In this document: positions 8,839 to 18,036 of the stretch, piece by piece
Layout: each line of letters starts with the position of its first letter
How positions within the stretch are numbered: the first letter of the stretch is position 1
Assembly: GCF_029350945.1 (NCBI RefSeq)
Contig: NZ_JARKMS010000004.1
Location: 124,001-188,000, forward strand
DNA from: Maribacter huludaoensis
GTDB lineage: Bacteria; Bacteroidota; Bacteroidia; Flavobacteriales; Flavobacteriaceae
Reading direction: 5' to 3'
DNA: 64,000 bases
Translations under genes and position numbers: made by a program
Notes under the pieces: generated by a model
What the model was told of the DNA's origin: nothing
What the model saw: the letters and a program-made list of their open reading frames with translations, nothing else
Databases searched by the model: none

Positions 8839-9327
8839 ATGAAGAATCTATTTTTAATGCGTCACGGTAAGTCTTCTTGGGAGCTTAATGTAAGTGATCA
8901 GGACAGGGCTCTTTTACAAAGAGGAATTTCTGATGCCCGTTTGGTAGCCGAAGAGATGCAAAGATTAAATTTGAAAATAGATCATGTTTATACCAGCCCG
9001 GCAAATAGAGCTTTTCATACGTGTATGATTTGCTTACGAGTACTATATTATCCACTGGAGAATTGTAATGTTACCGCAGACCTGTATGATTTTTCAGGAA
9101 ATCAAGTGTTTCAGTTTATTCAAGATTTAGACGATAAATTAGATAATGTACTTCTGTTTGGGCACAACCATACTTTTACTCATTTGGCAAATTCTATGGG
9201 TAATAAGCATATTGACAATGTGCCAACTAGCGGATTCGTTCATTTGCAATTCAACGAAAATACCTGGGCTAAAGTTATAAAAGGCTCAACGATACAAACC
9301 ATTTTTCCTAAGCAACTAAAAGCATGA
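8839..9327 (+). CDS. SixA-like phosphohistidine phosphatase
   Basis: A small histidine phosphatase (162 residues from ATG 8839; a TTG at 8833 would add two). The RHG catalytic motif is in FLMRHGKSSW, the second His in LFGHNHTFT, and the intermediate Arg/His motif in YTSPANRAFHT, so all core residues are present. It resembles SixA, which dephosphorylates phosphohistidine. It overlaps the ppk1 start by four bases, so it is coupled to polyphosphate synthesis. PPK1 works through a phosphohistidine, which makes a functional link plausible but unproven. Confidence 0.85.
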   Translation: MKNLFLMRHGKSSWELNVSDQDRALLQRGISDARLVAEEMQRLNLKIDHVYTSPANRAFHTCMICLRVLYYPLENCNVTADLYDFSGNQVFQFIQDLDDKLDNVLLFGHNHTFTHLANSMGNKHIDNVPTSGFVHLQFNENTWAKVIKGSTIQTIFPKQLKA

Positions 9328-11390
9328 TTAAAAATAACAACCAGTACGTAAATAGAGAAATAAGTTGGTTATGGTTTAACGAGCGTGTACTGCAGGAAAG
9401 TGCGGACAAAAATGTTCCGTTAATTGAAAGATTACGTTTTTTAGGTATTTTTTCCAACAACTTAGATGAGTTCTTTAAGGTTAGGTATGCAACCGTTAAA
9501 CGTATAGTTGAAGCCGGTAAAACTGGTAAAAGTGTATTGGGAGGAGAAAAAGCAAAAGACCTTCTGGAAGAAATTACGAATATTGTAATTGAACAACAGA
9601 CTAAGAGTTTAACAATTCTGAGAAGAATTGAGCATGAACTTGAGGGTAAAAACATTTTCATTTTAAAGGAAACCGAATTAAACGATAATCAAAAGGAATT
9701 TGTAAAAGCCTATTTCCTAAAAGAGGTTAGTCCGCAATTAATGACCATAATCTTAAATGATCTAACCGGTTTCCCTACCTTAAAAGATACTGCAGCGTAT
9801 CTGGCGGTTAAAATGGTTATTAAAAGTGATGAAAGTAAGAAAGAAAAACGATATGCACTTATTGAAATTCCAAAGGGTATAGATCGTTTTGTGGTATTGC
9901 CTGATGAAGGAGAAAAAAGCTATATCATTATTTTAGATGATTTAATAAGATACTGCCTAGGTAATATTTTTACCATGTTCGAATATGAATCTATTTCTGC
10001 CCACATGATAAAAATTACTAGAGATGCAGAGTTAGATATAGATAATGATTTAAGTAAAAGTTTTATCGAGAAAATATCTTCTAGTGTTGAACATAGAAAA
10101 ATAGGTGATCCTGTACGCTTTGTATATGATAAGAGTATTGGCAGGGATACTTTGACATTTTTGAAAGAGAAAATGAATATAGAGGATACGGATAGTGTAA
10201 TTCCTGGAGGAAGATATCACAATCGTAGAGATTATATGGGTTTTCCAAGCTTGGGTAGAAAAGATTTGTTGTATGACAAAATAACTCCGCTACCGGTTAA
10301 AGGGCTTAGTGTAGAAGGTAGTATTCTTGAAAGTATCGCTAAAAAAGATTATTTACAATATACACCTTACCATACGTTTACCTATGTACTGAAATTTTTA
10401 CGAGAAGCCGCACTTGATCCAAAAGTGCGTACCATAAAGATTACGGTTTATAGACTGGCAAGTAACTCGCAAATAGCGGCAAGTTTGATCAATGCGGTTA
10501 AAAATGGTAAACAGGTAACCGTTCAAATTGAACTTCAGGCACGTTTTGATGAGCAGGCAAATATTGAATATGCAGAGCAGTTACAGTCAGAAGGGGTTAA
10601 ATTAATATTTGGTGTTCCAGGGTTAAAAGTACATAGTAAAATATGCTTAATTGAGCGCGAAGAAAATGGAGCTTTAAAGCGATACGGTTTTGTGAGTACA
10701 GGTAATTTTAATGAATCTACCGCAAGAATTTATACAGATTTTACTCTTTTTACAGCAGATGATTCTATACTTAAAGAGTTGAATAAAGTCTTTGACTTTT
10801 TTGAGACTACCTACAAGATCAACAAGTATAAACATCTTATAGTATCTCCGCATTATACCAAAAATGCGTTCATGAAATTAATTGATAATGAGATAGCAAA
10901 TGCCAAGCAGGGCAAAGTGGCTTTTATCAAAATAAAAATGAACAGTTTTACCTCTTACAAAATGGTAGATAAACTGTATGAGGCTAGTAGGGCAGGGGTA
11001 AAGATCCAGTTGATCATAAGAGGTATATGTTGCTTAATACCAGGGGTTGAGGGTATGAGTGAAAACATAGAAGCCATAAGTGTTATAGACAAATTTTTAG
11101 AGCATACTCGTTTCTTTGCGTTTGCAAACGGTGGCGATACTAAAATGTATATATCATCTGCAGATTGGATGACGAGAAATCTTGATTACAGAGTAGAAGT
11201 TGGTTGTCCTATTTATGACGAGGATATTAAAAAAGAATTGATGGATACTTTTGATATCTGTTGGAAGGATAATACGAAAGCCCGTGTGTTCAATGCTGCA
11301 CAAGATAATGCCTATAGAAAGACTACGTTGCCTAGAATTAGGTCTCAATTTGCAACATATGAGTACTACGCGAATAGACAGGAATTATAA
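9324..11390 (+). CDS. ppk1: Polyphosphate kinase 1
   Basis: The 688-residue enzyme polymerises the gamma-phosphate of ATP into polyphosphate. It has the four PPK1 domains: N-terminal (REISWLWFNERVLQE), head, and two C-terminal phospholipase-D-like domains. The autophosphorylated His is in GLKVHSKICLIER (about residue 437), and the second conserved His is in FLEHTRFF (about 594). STGNFNESTARIYTD and SADWMTRNLD are also intact. It lies in a three-gene operon with the SixA-like phosphatase and ppx. Confidence 0.97.
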   Translation: MIKNNNQYVNREISWLWFNERVLQESADKNVPLIERLRFLGIFSNNLDEFFKVRYATVKRIVEAGKTGKSVLGGEKAKDLLEEITNIVIEQQTKSLTILRRIEHELEGKNIFILKETELNDNQKEFVKAYFLKEVSPQLMTIILNDLTGFPTLKDTAAYLAVKMVIKSDESKKEKRYALIEIPKGIDRFVVLPDEGEKSYIIILDDLIRYCLGNIFTMFEYESISAHMIKITRDAELDIDNDLSKSFIEKISSSVEHRKIGDPVRFVYDKSIGRDTLTFLKEKMNIEDTDSVIPGGRYHNRRDYMGFPSLGRKDLLYDKITPLPVKGLSVEGSILESIAKKDYLQYTPYHTFTYVLKFLREAALDPKVRTIKITVYRLASNSQIAASLINAVKNGKQVTVQIELQARFDEQANIEYAEQLQSEGVKLIFGVPGLKVHSKICLIEREENGALKRYGFVSTGNFNESTARIYTDFTLFTADDSILKELNKVFDFFETTYKINKYKHLIVSPHYTKNAFMKLIDNEIANAKQGKVAFIKIKMNSFTSYKMVDKLYEASRAGVKIQLIIRGICCLIPGVEGMSENIEAISVIDKFLEHTRFFAFANGGDTKMYISSADWMTRNLDYRVEVGCPIYDEDIKKELMDTFDICWKDNTKARVFNAAQDNAYRKTTLPRIRSQFATYEYYANRQEL

Positions 11391-11401
11391 AATAGAATCT
11401 T

Positions 11402-12292
11402 TTGAAGGTTAGAAAATTTGCAGCAATAGATATTGGCTCCAACGCCATAAGGTTACTCACACATAACGTGATTGAAGATAAGGGTAAAAAGACCCAATTT
11501 AGAAAAAGTGCCTTGGTTAGGGTTCCTGTAAGACTGGGTGAAGATTCGTTTACGGTTGGTGAAATATCAGAAGTAAACGAAACAAGGTTGATAAAAGCAA
11601 TGAAAGCCTTTAAGCTTTTGATGGAAGTCGCTGGAGTGGAGAAATATAGAGCCTGTGCCACCTCTGCAATGAGAGAAGCGAATAACGGAAATGAGATTAT
11701 AGAGAAGGTCTCCAAAGAATCTGGAATTCAAATTGATCTCATAGATGGTAAACAAGAAGCAGCTATAATAGCTTCAACAGACCTAAAGAATCTTATTACC
11801 AAGGATCAATCTTACTTGTATATTGATGTTGGTGGGGGTAGTACGGAATTTACCGTATTTTCTCAGGGCAAGATTCAAGTATCAAAGTCCTTTAAACTAG
11901 GTACGGTAAGGCTGTTAAATGATATGGTAAAGCCAGAAACTTGGAAAAAATTAGAAGAATGGATAAAGGTAAATTTAAAGGATAGGCCTAAAATATCTAT
12001 AATCGGTTCTGGCGGTAACATCAACAAATTACATAAATTATCTGGTAGAAAAGAGGGTGAGCCATTATCGTATATTTGGTTGAATGCGCAATATCATTTT
12101 TTGGATAGCTTAAGTTATGATGATAGAATATCGGAACTGGGCTTAAATCCAGATAGGGCAGATGTAATAATACCGGCAACCAAAATTTTCCTTTCGGCTG
12201 CAAAATGGAGCGGTGCAAAAAAAATACATGTACCCAAAATAGGACTGTCCGATGGTATTATTAAAGATTTGTACAATTCTGAAAATAAGTAG
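11402..12292 (+). CDS. Short exopolyphosphatase, Ppx/GppA family
   Basis: This 296-residue protein has the ASKHA fold of Ppx/GppA: phosphate 1 loop AAIDIGSNAIRLL, the ATSAMREANN segment, and phosphate 2 loop YIDVGGGSTEF. It lacks the C-terminal HD domains of E. coli Ppx (~510 residues), so it is the short form. It hydrolyses polyphosphate or guanosine pentaphosphate; which one cannot be decided. The start is a TTG 11 bases after ppk1: no in-frame ATG gives the conserved N-terminus. The pairing with ppk1 supports a role in polyphosphate turnover. Confidence 0.9.
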   Translation: MKVRKFAAIDIGSNAIRLLTHNVIEDKGKKTQFRKSALVRVPVRLGEDSFTVGEISEVNETRLIKAMKAFKLLMEVAGVEKYRACATSAMREANNGNEIIEKVSKESGIQIDLIDGKQEAAIIASTDLKNLITKDQSYLYIDVGGGSTEFTVFSQGKIQVSKSFKLGTVRLLNDMVKPETWKKLEEWIKVNLKDRPKISIIGSGGNINKLHKLSGRKEGEPLSYIWLNAQYHFLDSLSYDDRISELGLNPDRADVIIPATKIFLSAAKWSGAKKIHVPKIGLSDGIIKDLYNSENK

Positions 12293-12300
12293 ATAGATAT

Positions 12301-12882
12301 TTAACCGTGAATAGATTCTTTGGTTCCTAAATCTTTCATGATCTGGGCTTCGTATTCTAGAAGGCTGTCCCATTTTTTATTGACCTCTTCAAGATCCCCG
12401 TATTTACGTGCAAACTTTAAGAACATGGTATAATGACCTGCCTCGCTGACCATAAGTTTATGGTAGAAGTCCGCTAATTTTTTATCTTCCAACTCTTCAG
12501 AAAGTAGTCTAAAACGTTCGCAGCTTCTAGCCTCTATTAATGCCGCATAAAGTAAACGATGTACCAATTGTGTAGTTCTGCTTCCTCCTTTGGGGAAAAA
12601 TTTGATCAACTCAATTACGTAGTCATCCTTTCTGTCTCTGCCTAATGTATTGCCGCGTTGTAAAATAAGGTCATGCACCATTTTAAAATGCCCCATCTCC
12701 TCTCTAGATAACGCGACCATTTCAGTAACAAGGTCGGTATATTCGGGAAAAGATACAATTAGGGATATTGCCGTACTAGCAGCTTTTTGCTCGCAATATG
12801 CATGGTCTGTTAATATTTCGTCTATATTTTTTTCGACAATATTCACCCATCTTGGATCTGTAGGTAGTTTTAATCCTAGCAT
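12301..12882 (-). CDS. miaE: tRNA-(ms2io6A37) hydroxylase
   Basis: The 193-residue ferritin-like di-iron monooxygenase hydroxylates 2-methylthio-N6-isopentenyl-adenosine at tRNA position 37. Two ExxH iron motifs are visible, EEMGH (about residues 85-89) and SEAGH (about 149-153), plus the Glu in YCEQKAAS. The length fits the short MiaE form. It converges on ppx, with only 8 bases between the stops, and is divergent from the ebo operon. Confidence 0.92.
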   Translation of the reverse strand: MLGLKLPTDPRWVNIVEKNIDEILTDHAYCEQKAASTAISLIVSFPEYTDLVTEMVALSREEMGHFKMVHDLILQRGNTLGRDRKDDYVIELIKFFPKGGSRTTQLVHRLLYAALIEARSCERFRLLSEELEDKKLADFYHKLMVSEAGHYTMFLKFARKYGDLEEVNKKWDSLLEYEAQIMKDLGTKESIHG

Positions 12883-12896
12883 AATTTTCTTTTTTT

Positions 12897-12924
12897 CAAA
12901 ATTAGAAAGATTTTAAAGATCAAA
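12897..12924 (-). promoter_or_regulatory. Candidate promoter of miaE
   Basis: Read on the minus strand, TTTG (12924-12921), 16 bases, then TAATTTTG (12904-12897) matches the Bacteroidota -33/-7 pattern. The predicted transcript would have a leader of only about ten bases before the ATG at 12882. Confidence 0.4.
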
Positions 12925-12969
12925 CGAATTTTAATCAAAAACCTAGGCGTCTTACTGCTGAATAATAAT

Positions 12970-12977
12970 TATTTTTG
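12970..12977 (+). promoter_or_regulatory. Candidate -7 box of the ebo operon
   Basis: TATTTTTG fits TAnnTTTG and ends 24 bases before the ATG at 13002. It overlaps a TTG (12975) that could extend eboA by nine codons, which argues that this TTG is not the start. No TTTG -33 element is seen at normal spacing. Confidence 0.35.
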
Positions 12978-13001
12978 AGATACCATCGATCAAACATCAA
13001 A

Positions 13002-13853
13002 ATGCATAATAGACAGGATATTCAGAATATTTTAATCCAATACGGACCGGCAGAAAGTGTCGCTTGGTTAATGGGCAAAACTGAAAAGTTAGCTTTAGAA
13101 AAATCTTCAAAAGATTTGTTCATGGCTTACAGTTTAATAAATATGAAATTTGACGGTGTAGAACCACTAGTATTTAAAAGTCAAAAATGTAAAAGTGCAT
13201 ATTACTTTAGCGAACATAAAGCCAATGTTTTGGAAATAGCGCGAATTTTTTTGTTGTCAGAAGTACTCTCACAAGATTTGGATTTCTTTACGCCTAAAAT
13301 AGCAAATATCATTCAGGTGGCTGATACTGGAGAGCTAAAGACCTTTTTAAAATATTTGATATTACTGCCAAACCCAGAAGCTTATAAGAATGCGGCAGTA
13401 GAAGCTTTGAGAACGAACATAGCTACTGTTTTTGATGCCATATCAATGAACAATCCATATCCGGCTGAATATTTCAATGATCAACAATGGAATCAAATGT
13501 ATTTAAAAGCCGCATTTATGGAGCGTGACCTTTCAAAAATAGAATCTGTGGACGAAAGGGCAAATGAAGATTTAGCTAGAATAATATCCGATTATGCACA
13601 TGAAAGATGGGCTGCAGGCAGAAAAATAGATCCATTGTTCTGGAGACCTGTTTCAAAATTTTTAAATGAGCAGCTTTTAGGTGATATGAAGACCTTACTT
13701 AACAGTAGTGATGTTGTAGAAAATTTAGCCGGAGCTCTTTGCTGTTATTATTCAGAAAACGAAAAAGCCCTTGCGCTATTAAATGGAAAGCCAGAGCTAA
13801 AACATAAAATTGCCGACGGGCACACCACTTGGAATACGATAAAACAACATTAG
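13002..13853 (+). CDS. eboA: EboA domain protein
   Basis: First gene of a six-gene ebo operon. The 283-residue all-alpha protein has no signal peptide, membrane helix or known catalytic motif. Recognition rests on features I associate with EboA (FSEHKANVLEIARIFLL, then an NPEAY..AAVEALRTN segment, an AFMERDLSKI segment and FWRPV near the end) and on the fixed gene order eboA-B-C-D-E-F. Its biochemical role is unknown; in cyanobacteria the ebo genes are needed to move the scytonemin monomer to the periplasm. I chose ATG 13002 because a candidate -7 box overlaps the upstream TTG. It ends one base before eboB. Confidence 0.85.
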   Translation: MHNRQDIQNILIQYGPAESVAWLMGKTEKLALEKSSKDLFMAYSLINMKFDGVEPLVFKSQKCKSAYYFSEHKANVLEIARIFLLSEVLSQDLDFFTPKIANIIQVADTGELKTFLKYLILLPNPEAYKNAAVEALRTNIATVFDAISMNNPYPAEYFNDQQWNQMYLKAAFMERDLSKIESVDERANEDLARIISDYAHERWAAGRKIDPLFWRPVSKFLNEQLLGDMKTLLNSSDVVENLAGALCCYYSENEKALALLNGKPELKHKIADGHTTWNTIKQH

Positions 13854-13854
13854 A

Positions 13855-14763
13855 ATGGAAGATAAAATGATGATTATAGATCCGCATGTACACATGACTT
13901 CAAGAACGACCGATGATTATGAAGCTATGGCTGCTGCGGGGGTTGTTGCGATTATAGAGCCTTCATTTTGGCTTGGTCAGCCTAGAACCCAAGTAGGGTC
14001 TTTTCAGGATTACTTTAGTAGTTTGGTAGGTTGGGAGCCATTTAGGGCCAGCCAATTCGGAATTAAACATTACTGTACAATTGGTTTAAATTCCAAAGAA
14101 GCTAATAACGAAGCTTTGGCTGAACAAGTAATAGAATTATTGCCTTTATACTTACATAAAGAGAATGTAGTTGCTATTGGGGAAATAGGATATGATGATC
14201 AAACACCTGCAGAGGATAAGTTTTTTAGAATGCAGCTAGATATGGCCAAAGAACTTAACATGACCGTACAGGTGCATACACCACACCGAGATAAAAAAGC
14301 AGGAACCATAAAGAGTATGGAGGTTTGTTTGGAACATGGTTTGGACCCATCGAACGTTATAATAGATCATAATAATGAAGAAACCGTAAAAGAGGTTCTT
14401 GACCGTGGTTTTATTGCTGCTTTTACCATTTATCCTAAAACAAAAATGGGCAACGAGCGTATGGTAGAAGTTGTTAAGAAGTATGGAAGTGATAATATTA
14501 TAGTGGATAGTTCTGCAGATTGGGGTGTGAGTGACCCTTTAGCAGTGCCAAAAACAGCATCCTTAATGTTGAAAAGAGGTATAGCTTTAGAAGATGTTAG
14601 AAAAACCTGCTATCAAAATGCCTTGGATGCTTTTAGTAAAAATGGTAAAATGAAAGAAGCACATTGGTTACAACCGGATAGTATTAATCAATCACAGCTT
14701 TTTAACGATAATAGTGTTCTTAGAGGGCAAAAACCTCGTATTGACGAAGATCAAATCATTTAA
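13855..14763 (+). CDS. eboB: EboB, TatD-like metal-dependent hydrolase
   Basis: This 302-residue amidohydrolase-fold protein keeps the TatD metal ligands: HxH in DPHVHM (about residues 9-11), Glu in GEIGYD, His in QVHTPHR, His in IIDHNNEET, and Asp in VDSSADWG. It is therefore probably an active hydrolase, but its substrate in the ebo pathway is not known. It lies one base after eboA and three bases before eboC, so it is in the same transcript. It is somewhat longer than TatD nucleases (~260 residues) because of an insert after the first strand. Confidence 0.85.
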   Translation: MEDKMMIIDPHVHMTSRTTDDYEAMAAAGVVAIIEPSFWLGQPRTQVGSFQDYFSSLVGWEPFRASQFGIKHYCTIGLNSKEANNEALAEQVIELLPLYLHKENVVAIGEIGYDDQTPAEDKFFRMQLDMAKELNMTVQVHTPHRDKKAGTIKSMEVCLEHGLDPSNVIIDHNNEETVKEVLDRGFIAAFTIYPKTKMGNERMVEVVKKYGSDNIIVDSSADWGVSDPLAVPKTASLMLKRGIALEDVRKTCYQNALDAFSKNGKMKEAHWLQPDSINQSQLFNDNSVLRGQKPRIDEDQII

Positions 14764-14766
14764 CAA

Positions 14767-15666
14767 ATGAAAGAGAAGTTAATGGGTTTTGCCCGTTTGG
14801 CAAGACCTGCGAATTTGCCAACTGCCGCAGCGGATATAATGGCGGGATTCGCTATTGCCTTGTATCTAAAGAACATCGTTGTAATTGATTTTTTAAAGGA
14901 GCATAATGTTGATCTTTTGCTATTGGTAATTTCATCTGTAAGTTTATATGCAGGCGGTGTGGTATTTAACGATGTTTTCGATGCAGATCTAGATGCGGTC
15001 GAAAGACCGGAGAGGGCAATTCCAAGCGGACTTGTGCCCAAAAAGGAAGCTATTTATTTTGGGACAATTCTCATGCTGATCGGTATAACATTGGCATTTA
15101 AAACTACTGTATTATCAGGTTTAATATCCGTTGCTCTGACTATGGCAATCTTAACTTATGATGGCTATTTTAAGAAATTTAATTTTTTCGGACCCTTAAA
15201 TATGGGGATTTGCCGTGGATTAAACCTTCTAATGGGTATGTCTATTCTGGGAAGTTTAGATCAGTGGTACATTTCATTGGTTCCTGTAGTTTATATTTTT
15301 GCCATTACTTTGATAAGTAGGGGCGAGGTGCATGGCAACAATAAAAAGCACATTGTATGGGCGGGTATTTTGTATGCATTGGTTATAACTTCTATATTGT
15401 TCACGGTAATGTGGCAAACTTCTCAAATTTTAGCTATAGTTCCATTTTTATTTTTGTTTGGGTATTTGATTTTTAAGCCCTTGATTAAGGCATATAAAGA
15501 AAATTCGCCTAAAAATATTAAAAGTGCGGTAATGGGTGGTGTTTTGTCGCTAGTAGTAATGAACGCTTGTTGGGTGGCCGGTTTTTCTAATTGGTATTTG
15601 GCATTGGTCGTTTTATTATTGTTACCATTATCCATGCTTTTGTCAAAATTATTTGCAGTAACATAA
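14767..15666 (+). CDS. eboC: EboC, UbiA-like membrane prenyltransferase
   Basis: The 299-residue protein has eight to nine membrane helices. The first prenyl diphosphate/Mg2+ motif is intact, NDVFDADLD (about residues 60-68), followed by the expected RPERAIPSG. The second Asp-rich site is shortened to TYDGYFKK, as in many UbiA-related proteins. UbiA enzymes attach isoprenoid chains to acceptors in the membrane, so EboC may produce a prenylated carrier or product; that is inference. It starts three bases after eboB and ends one base before eboD. Confidence 0.87.
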   Translation: MKEKLMGFARLARPANLPTAAADIMAGFAIALYLKNIVVIDFLKEHNVDLLLLVISSVSLYAGGVVFNDVFDADLDAVERPERAIPSGLVPKKEAIYFGTILMLIGITLAFKTTVLSGLISVALTMAILTYDGYFKKFNFFGPLNMGICRGLNLLMGMSILGSLDQWYISLVPVVYIFAITLISRGEVHGNNKKHIVWAGILYALVITSILFTVMWQTSQILAIVPFLFLFGYLIFKPLIKAYKENSPKNIKSAVMGGVLSLVVMNACWVAGFSNWYLALVVLLLLPLSMLLSKLFAVT

Positions 15667-15667
15667 A

Positions 15668-16834
15668 ATGAATATGCAATTACAACCTATAAAACAGTCT
15701 TTTCAAGTACAGTATGATTATCAATTATATTTTACTTCTGGACTATTTGCTTTAGAAAATCCTTTATTCGCAAATCTTATTTCGGATTATAAAGATTTTG
15801 GGCCAGTTAAACTTCTCTTTGTGTTGGATGACGGAGTTAAAAATCATCATCGAGCTCTAGTAAGCCAAATTGAAAATTATTGCAATAAACATAAGCAAAC
15901 TATAAAATATACCGACACTTTAGTGTTGCCAGGGGGAGAACGAGTAAAGAATAGTGATAAGGCTATTGAAACAGTTTTAAAAGGGGTAAACGATAATAAA
16001 ATTTGTCGTCATTCTTTTGTGGTAGTCATTGGTGGTGGTGCTGTAATTGATATGGTCGGTTATGCGGCAGCTATAGCACATAGAGGCGTTAAATTGATAA
16101 GAATACCTACAACGGTATTATCACAGAACGATTCTGCAGTAGGGGTAAAGAACAGTGTAAATGCATTTAAGAAAAAAAATTTTTTAGGAACATTTGCACC
16201 GCCGTTCGCCATAATTAACGACAGTGATTTTCTTGAAACCTTAGAACAGCGCGATTGGATTTCCGGAATTTCCGAAGCCATTAAAGTGGCATTGATCAAG
16301 GATAAAACTTTTTTTAAATATATTGCCGATAATGCAGTTGCATTAAAAAATAGGGAAATGGAGCCCATGCAGTATGTTATTTACAAATGTGCCGAAATGC
16401 ACATGCATCATATTGCACAAGGTGGAGACCCATTTGAATCAGGATCGTCTAGACCTCTGGATTTTGGGCATTGGGCTGCACATAAAATGGAATTCATGAC
16501 CAATTATGAGTTGCGACATGGTGAAGCTGTAGCTAAAGGCATCGCATTAGATGTTACCTATGCGCAGTTAGTTGGATTGATTTCTGAAGAGGATTTACAG
16601 CACATTTTGGATGTAATGATCGCTATTGGTTTTGATTTATCACTCCCGGTGCAGAGCAATGATGAAATTGAGCAGTTATTAAACGGTATAGAAGAGTTTA
16701 GAGAGCATTTAGGGGGACAATTAACAATAACCCTTATTTCTGATTTGGGCGTAAAGCACGACGTACATACTATTGATATGGAGTTAATGTCCAAAGCCAT
16801 TACTAAACTTAATCATCAATTCGCATTAAATTAA
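15668..16834 (+). CDS. eboD: EboD, 3-dehydroquinate synthase-like protein
   Basis: This 388-residue protein belongs to the sugar phosphate cyclase/dehydroquinate synthase fold. NAD site GGGAVIDMVGYAAA, the PTTVLSQNDSAVGVKNSVN segment and the three Zn ligands (Glu in GISEAIKVALI, His in DFGHWAAHKME, His in LRHGEAVAKG) are all kept, so it should be a working cyclase. It is not the shikimate enzyme by context: it sits inside the ebo operon and no aromatic synthesis gene is near. The substrate may be a sugar phosphate other than DAHP. It lies one base after eboC and five before eboE. Confidence 0.9.
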   Translation: MNMQLQPIKQSFQVQYDYQLYFTSGLFALENPLFANLISDYKDFGPVKLLFVLDDGVKNHHRALVSQIENYCNKHKQTIKYTDTLVLPGGERVKNSDKAIETVLKGVNDNKICRHSFVVVIGGGAVIDMVGYAAAIAHRGVKLIRIPTTVLSQNDSAVGVKNSVNAFKKKNFLGTFAPPFAIINDSDFLETLEQRDWISGISEAIKVALIKDKTFFKYIADNAVALKNREMEPMQYVIYKCAEMHMHHIAQGGDPFESGSSRPLDFGHWAAHKMEFMTNYELRHGEAVAKGIALDVTYAQLVGLISEEDLQHILDVMIAIGFDLSLPVQSNDEIEQLLNGIEEFREHLGGQLTITLISDLGVKHDVHTIDMELMSKAITKLNHQFALN

Positions 16835-16839
16835 ATGCA

Positions 16840-18033
16840 ATGCAACTGAAAAAAAACTATCACCTAACATATTGTACAAACATTCACCCTGGGCAAGATT
16901 GGAAAAATACTTTTGAAAGTATTGAGCATCATGTGCTAGGTATCAAAAAAGAAGTTTCAAAGAATCAAGCTTTTGGTTTAGGACTGCGTCTATCAAATAA
17001 AGCCAGCGAAGAGCTTGACATGGGCAATAATTTGACCGACTTTAAAAAGTGGTTAAATGATAATGATTTGTACGTGTTTACAATGAATGGTTTTCCTTAT
17101 GGAAATTTTCATGACGAGCGTGTAAAAGATTTGGTACATGCGCCAGACTGGACTACAGATGACCGCTTAAATTATACCAAAAGACTGTTTCGTCAACTTT
17201 CAGAATTAATTCCCGCGGGATTGAACGGCGGAATTTCAACATCTCCAATCACTTATAAATACTGGCATAAGACCCTTTCGGAAACAAAAAATGCATTTGA
17301 AGCCGGTGCTAAGAATATGCTTGAAGTTGCCAAGCAATTGTTCAAAATTGAACAAGATACAGGAAACTATTTGCATATGGATATTGAACCTGAACCAGAT
17401 GGTTTGCTAGAAAATAGCGATGAGGTTTTGTTGTTTTATTCGGATTACTTGGTTCCTATAGGTAGAGCTTATTTTAAGCAGGAATTAGATTTAAATGCAG
17501 ATGAAGCAGAATCTTTAATTAAAAAATATATTACAGTTTGTTATGATGTTTGCCATTTTTCATTGGCCTATGAGGAGCCGACCGTTACATTTGCAAAGTT
17601 TAAGGCGAATGATATTAGGGTAGGAAAAATTCAAATAAGTGCCGCGTTGAAAATTCTTTTCAATAGTACCGATGATGAACGTATTTGGGAAGAACTTTCA
17701 CAATTTAATGAGCCTACCTATTTACATCAGGTAACCGAAAAAGTAGACGGAAAGGTTAAGACATATAGTGATTTGCCTTTGGTATTGGAAGGGGAAAGAA
17801 ATCACACGGAACTTAGAGCACATTATCATGTTCCTATTTTTTTAGAAAAATATGGCAAGTTGTTTTCAACGCAAGATCATATTCTAAAAACGATGGAATA
17901 TTTAGAAACTGATCCTATATCGGAACATCTAGAAATAGAAACTTATACATGGGATGTGCTTCCGGCAGATTTAAAACAGGATTTATCGGTATCAATAATA
18001 CGAGAACTAGAGTGGCTTAAGTCACACATGTAA
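16840..18033 (+). CDS. eboE: EboE, TIM-barrel metabolite traffic protein
   Basis: The 397-residue protein has the xylose-isomerase-like TIM-barrel pattern. Candidate metal ligands are the Glu in HMDIEPEPDG, Asp/His in CYDVCHFSL and the Glu residues in LEGERNHTEL and IETYTWDVLP. The N-terminal YHLTYCTNIHPGQDW segment is typical of EboE. It has no signal peptide, so it acts in the cytoplasm. The reaction is unknown. It lies five bases after eboD and three before eboF. Confidence 0.88.
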   Translation: MQLKKNYHLTYCTNIHPGQDWKNTFESIEHHVLGIKKEVSKNQAFGLGLRLSNKASEELDMGNNLTDFKKWLNDNDLYVFTMNGFPYGNFHDERVKDLVHAPDWTTDDRLNYTKRLFRQLSELIPAGLNGGISTSPITYKYWHKTLSETKNAFEAGAKNMLEVAKQLFKIEQDTGNYLHMDIEPEPDGLLENSDEVLLFYSDYLVPIGRAYFKQELDLNADEAESLIKKYITVCYDVCHFSLAYEEPTVTFAKFKANDIRVGKIQISAALKILFNSTDDERIWEELSQFNEPTYLHQVTEKVDGKVKTYSDLPLVLEGERNHTELRAHYHVPIFLEKYGKLFSTQDHILKTMEYLETDPISEHLEIETYTWDVLPADLKQDLSVSIIRELEWLKSHM

Positions 18034-18036
18034 AAT

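Noticed and set aside
15668-16834. Calling this gene aroB
   Set aside because: Although the dehydroquinate synthase ligands are present, the fixed ebo order and lack of shikimate genes favour EboD.
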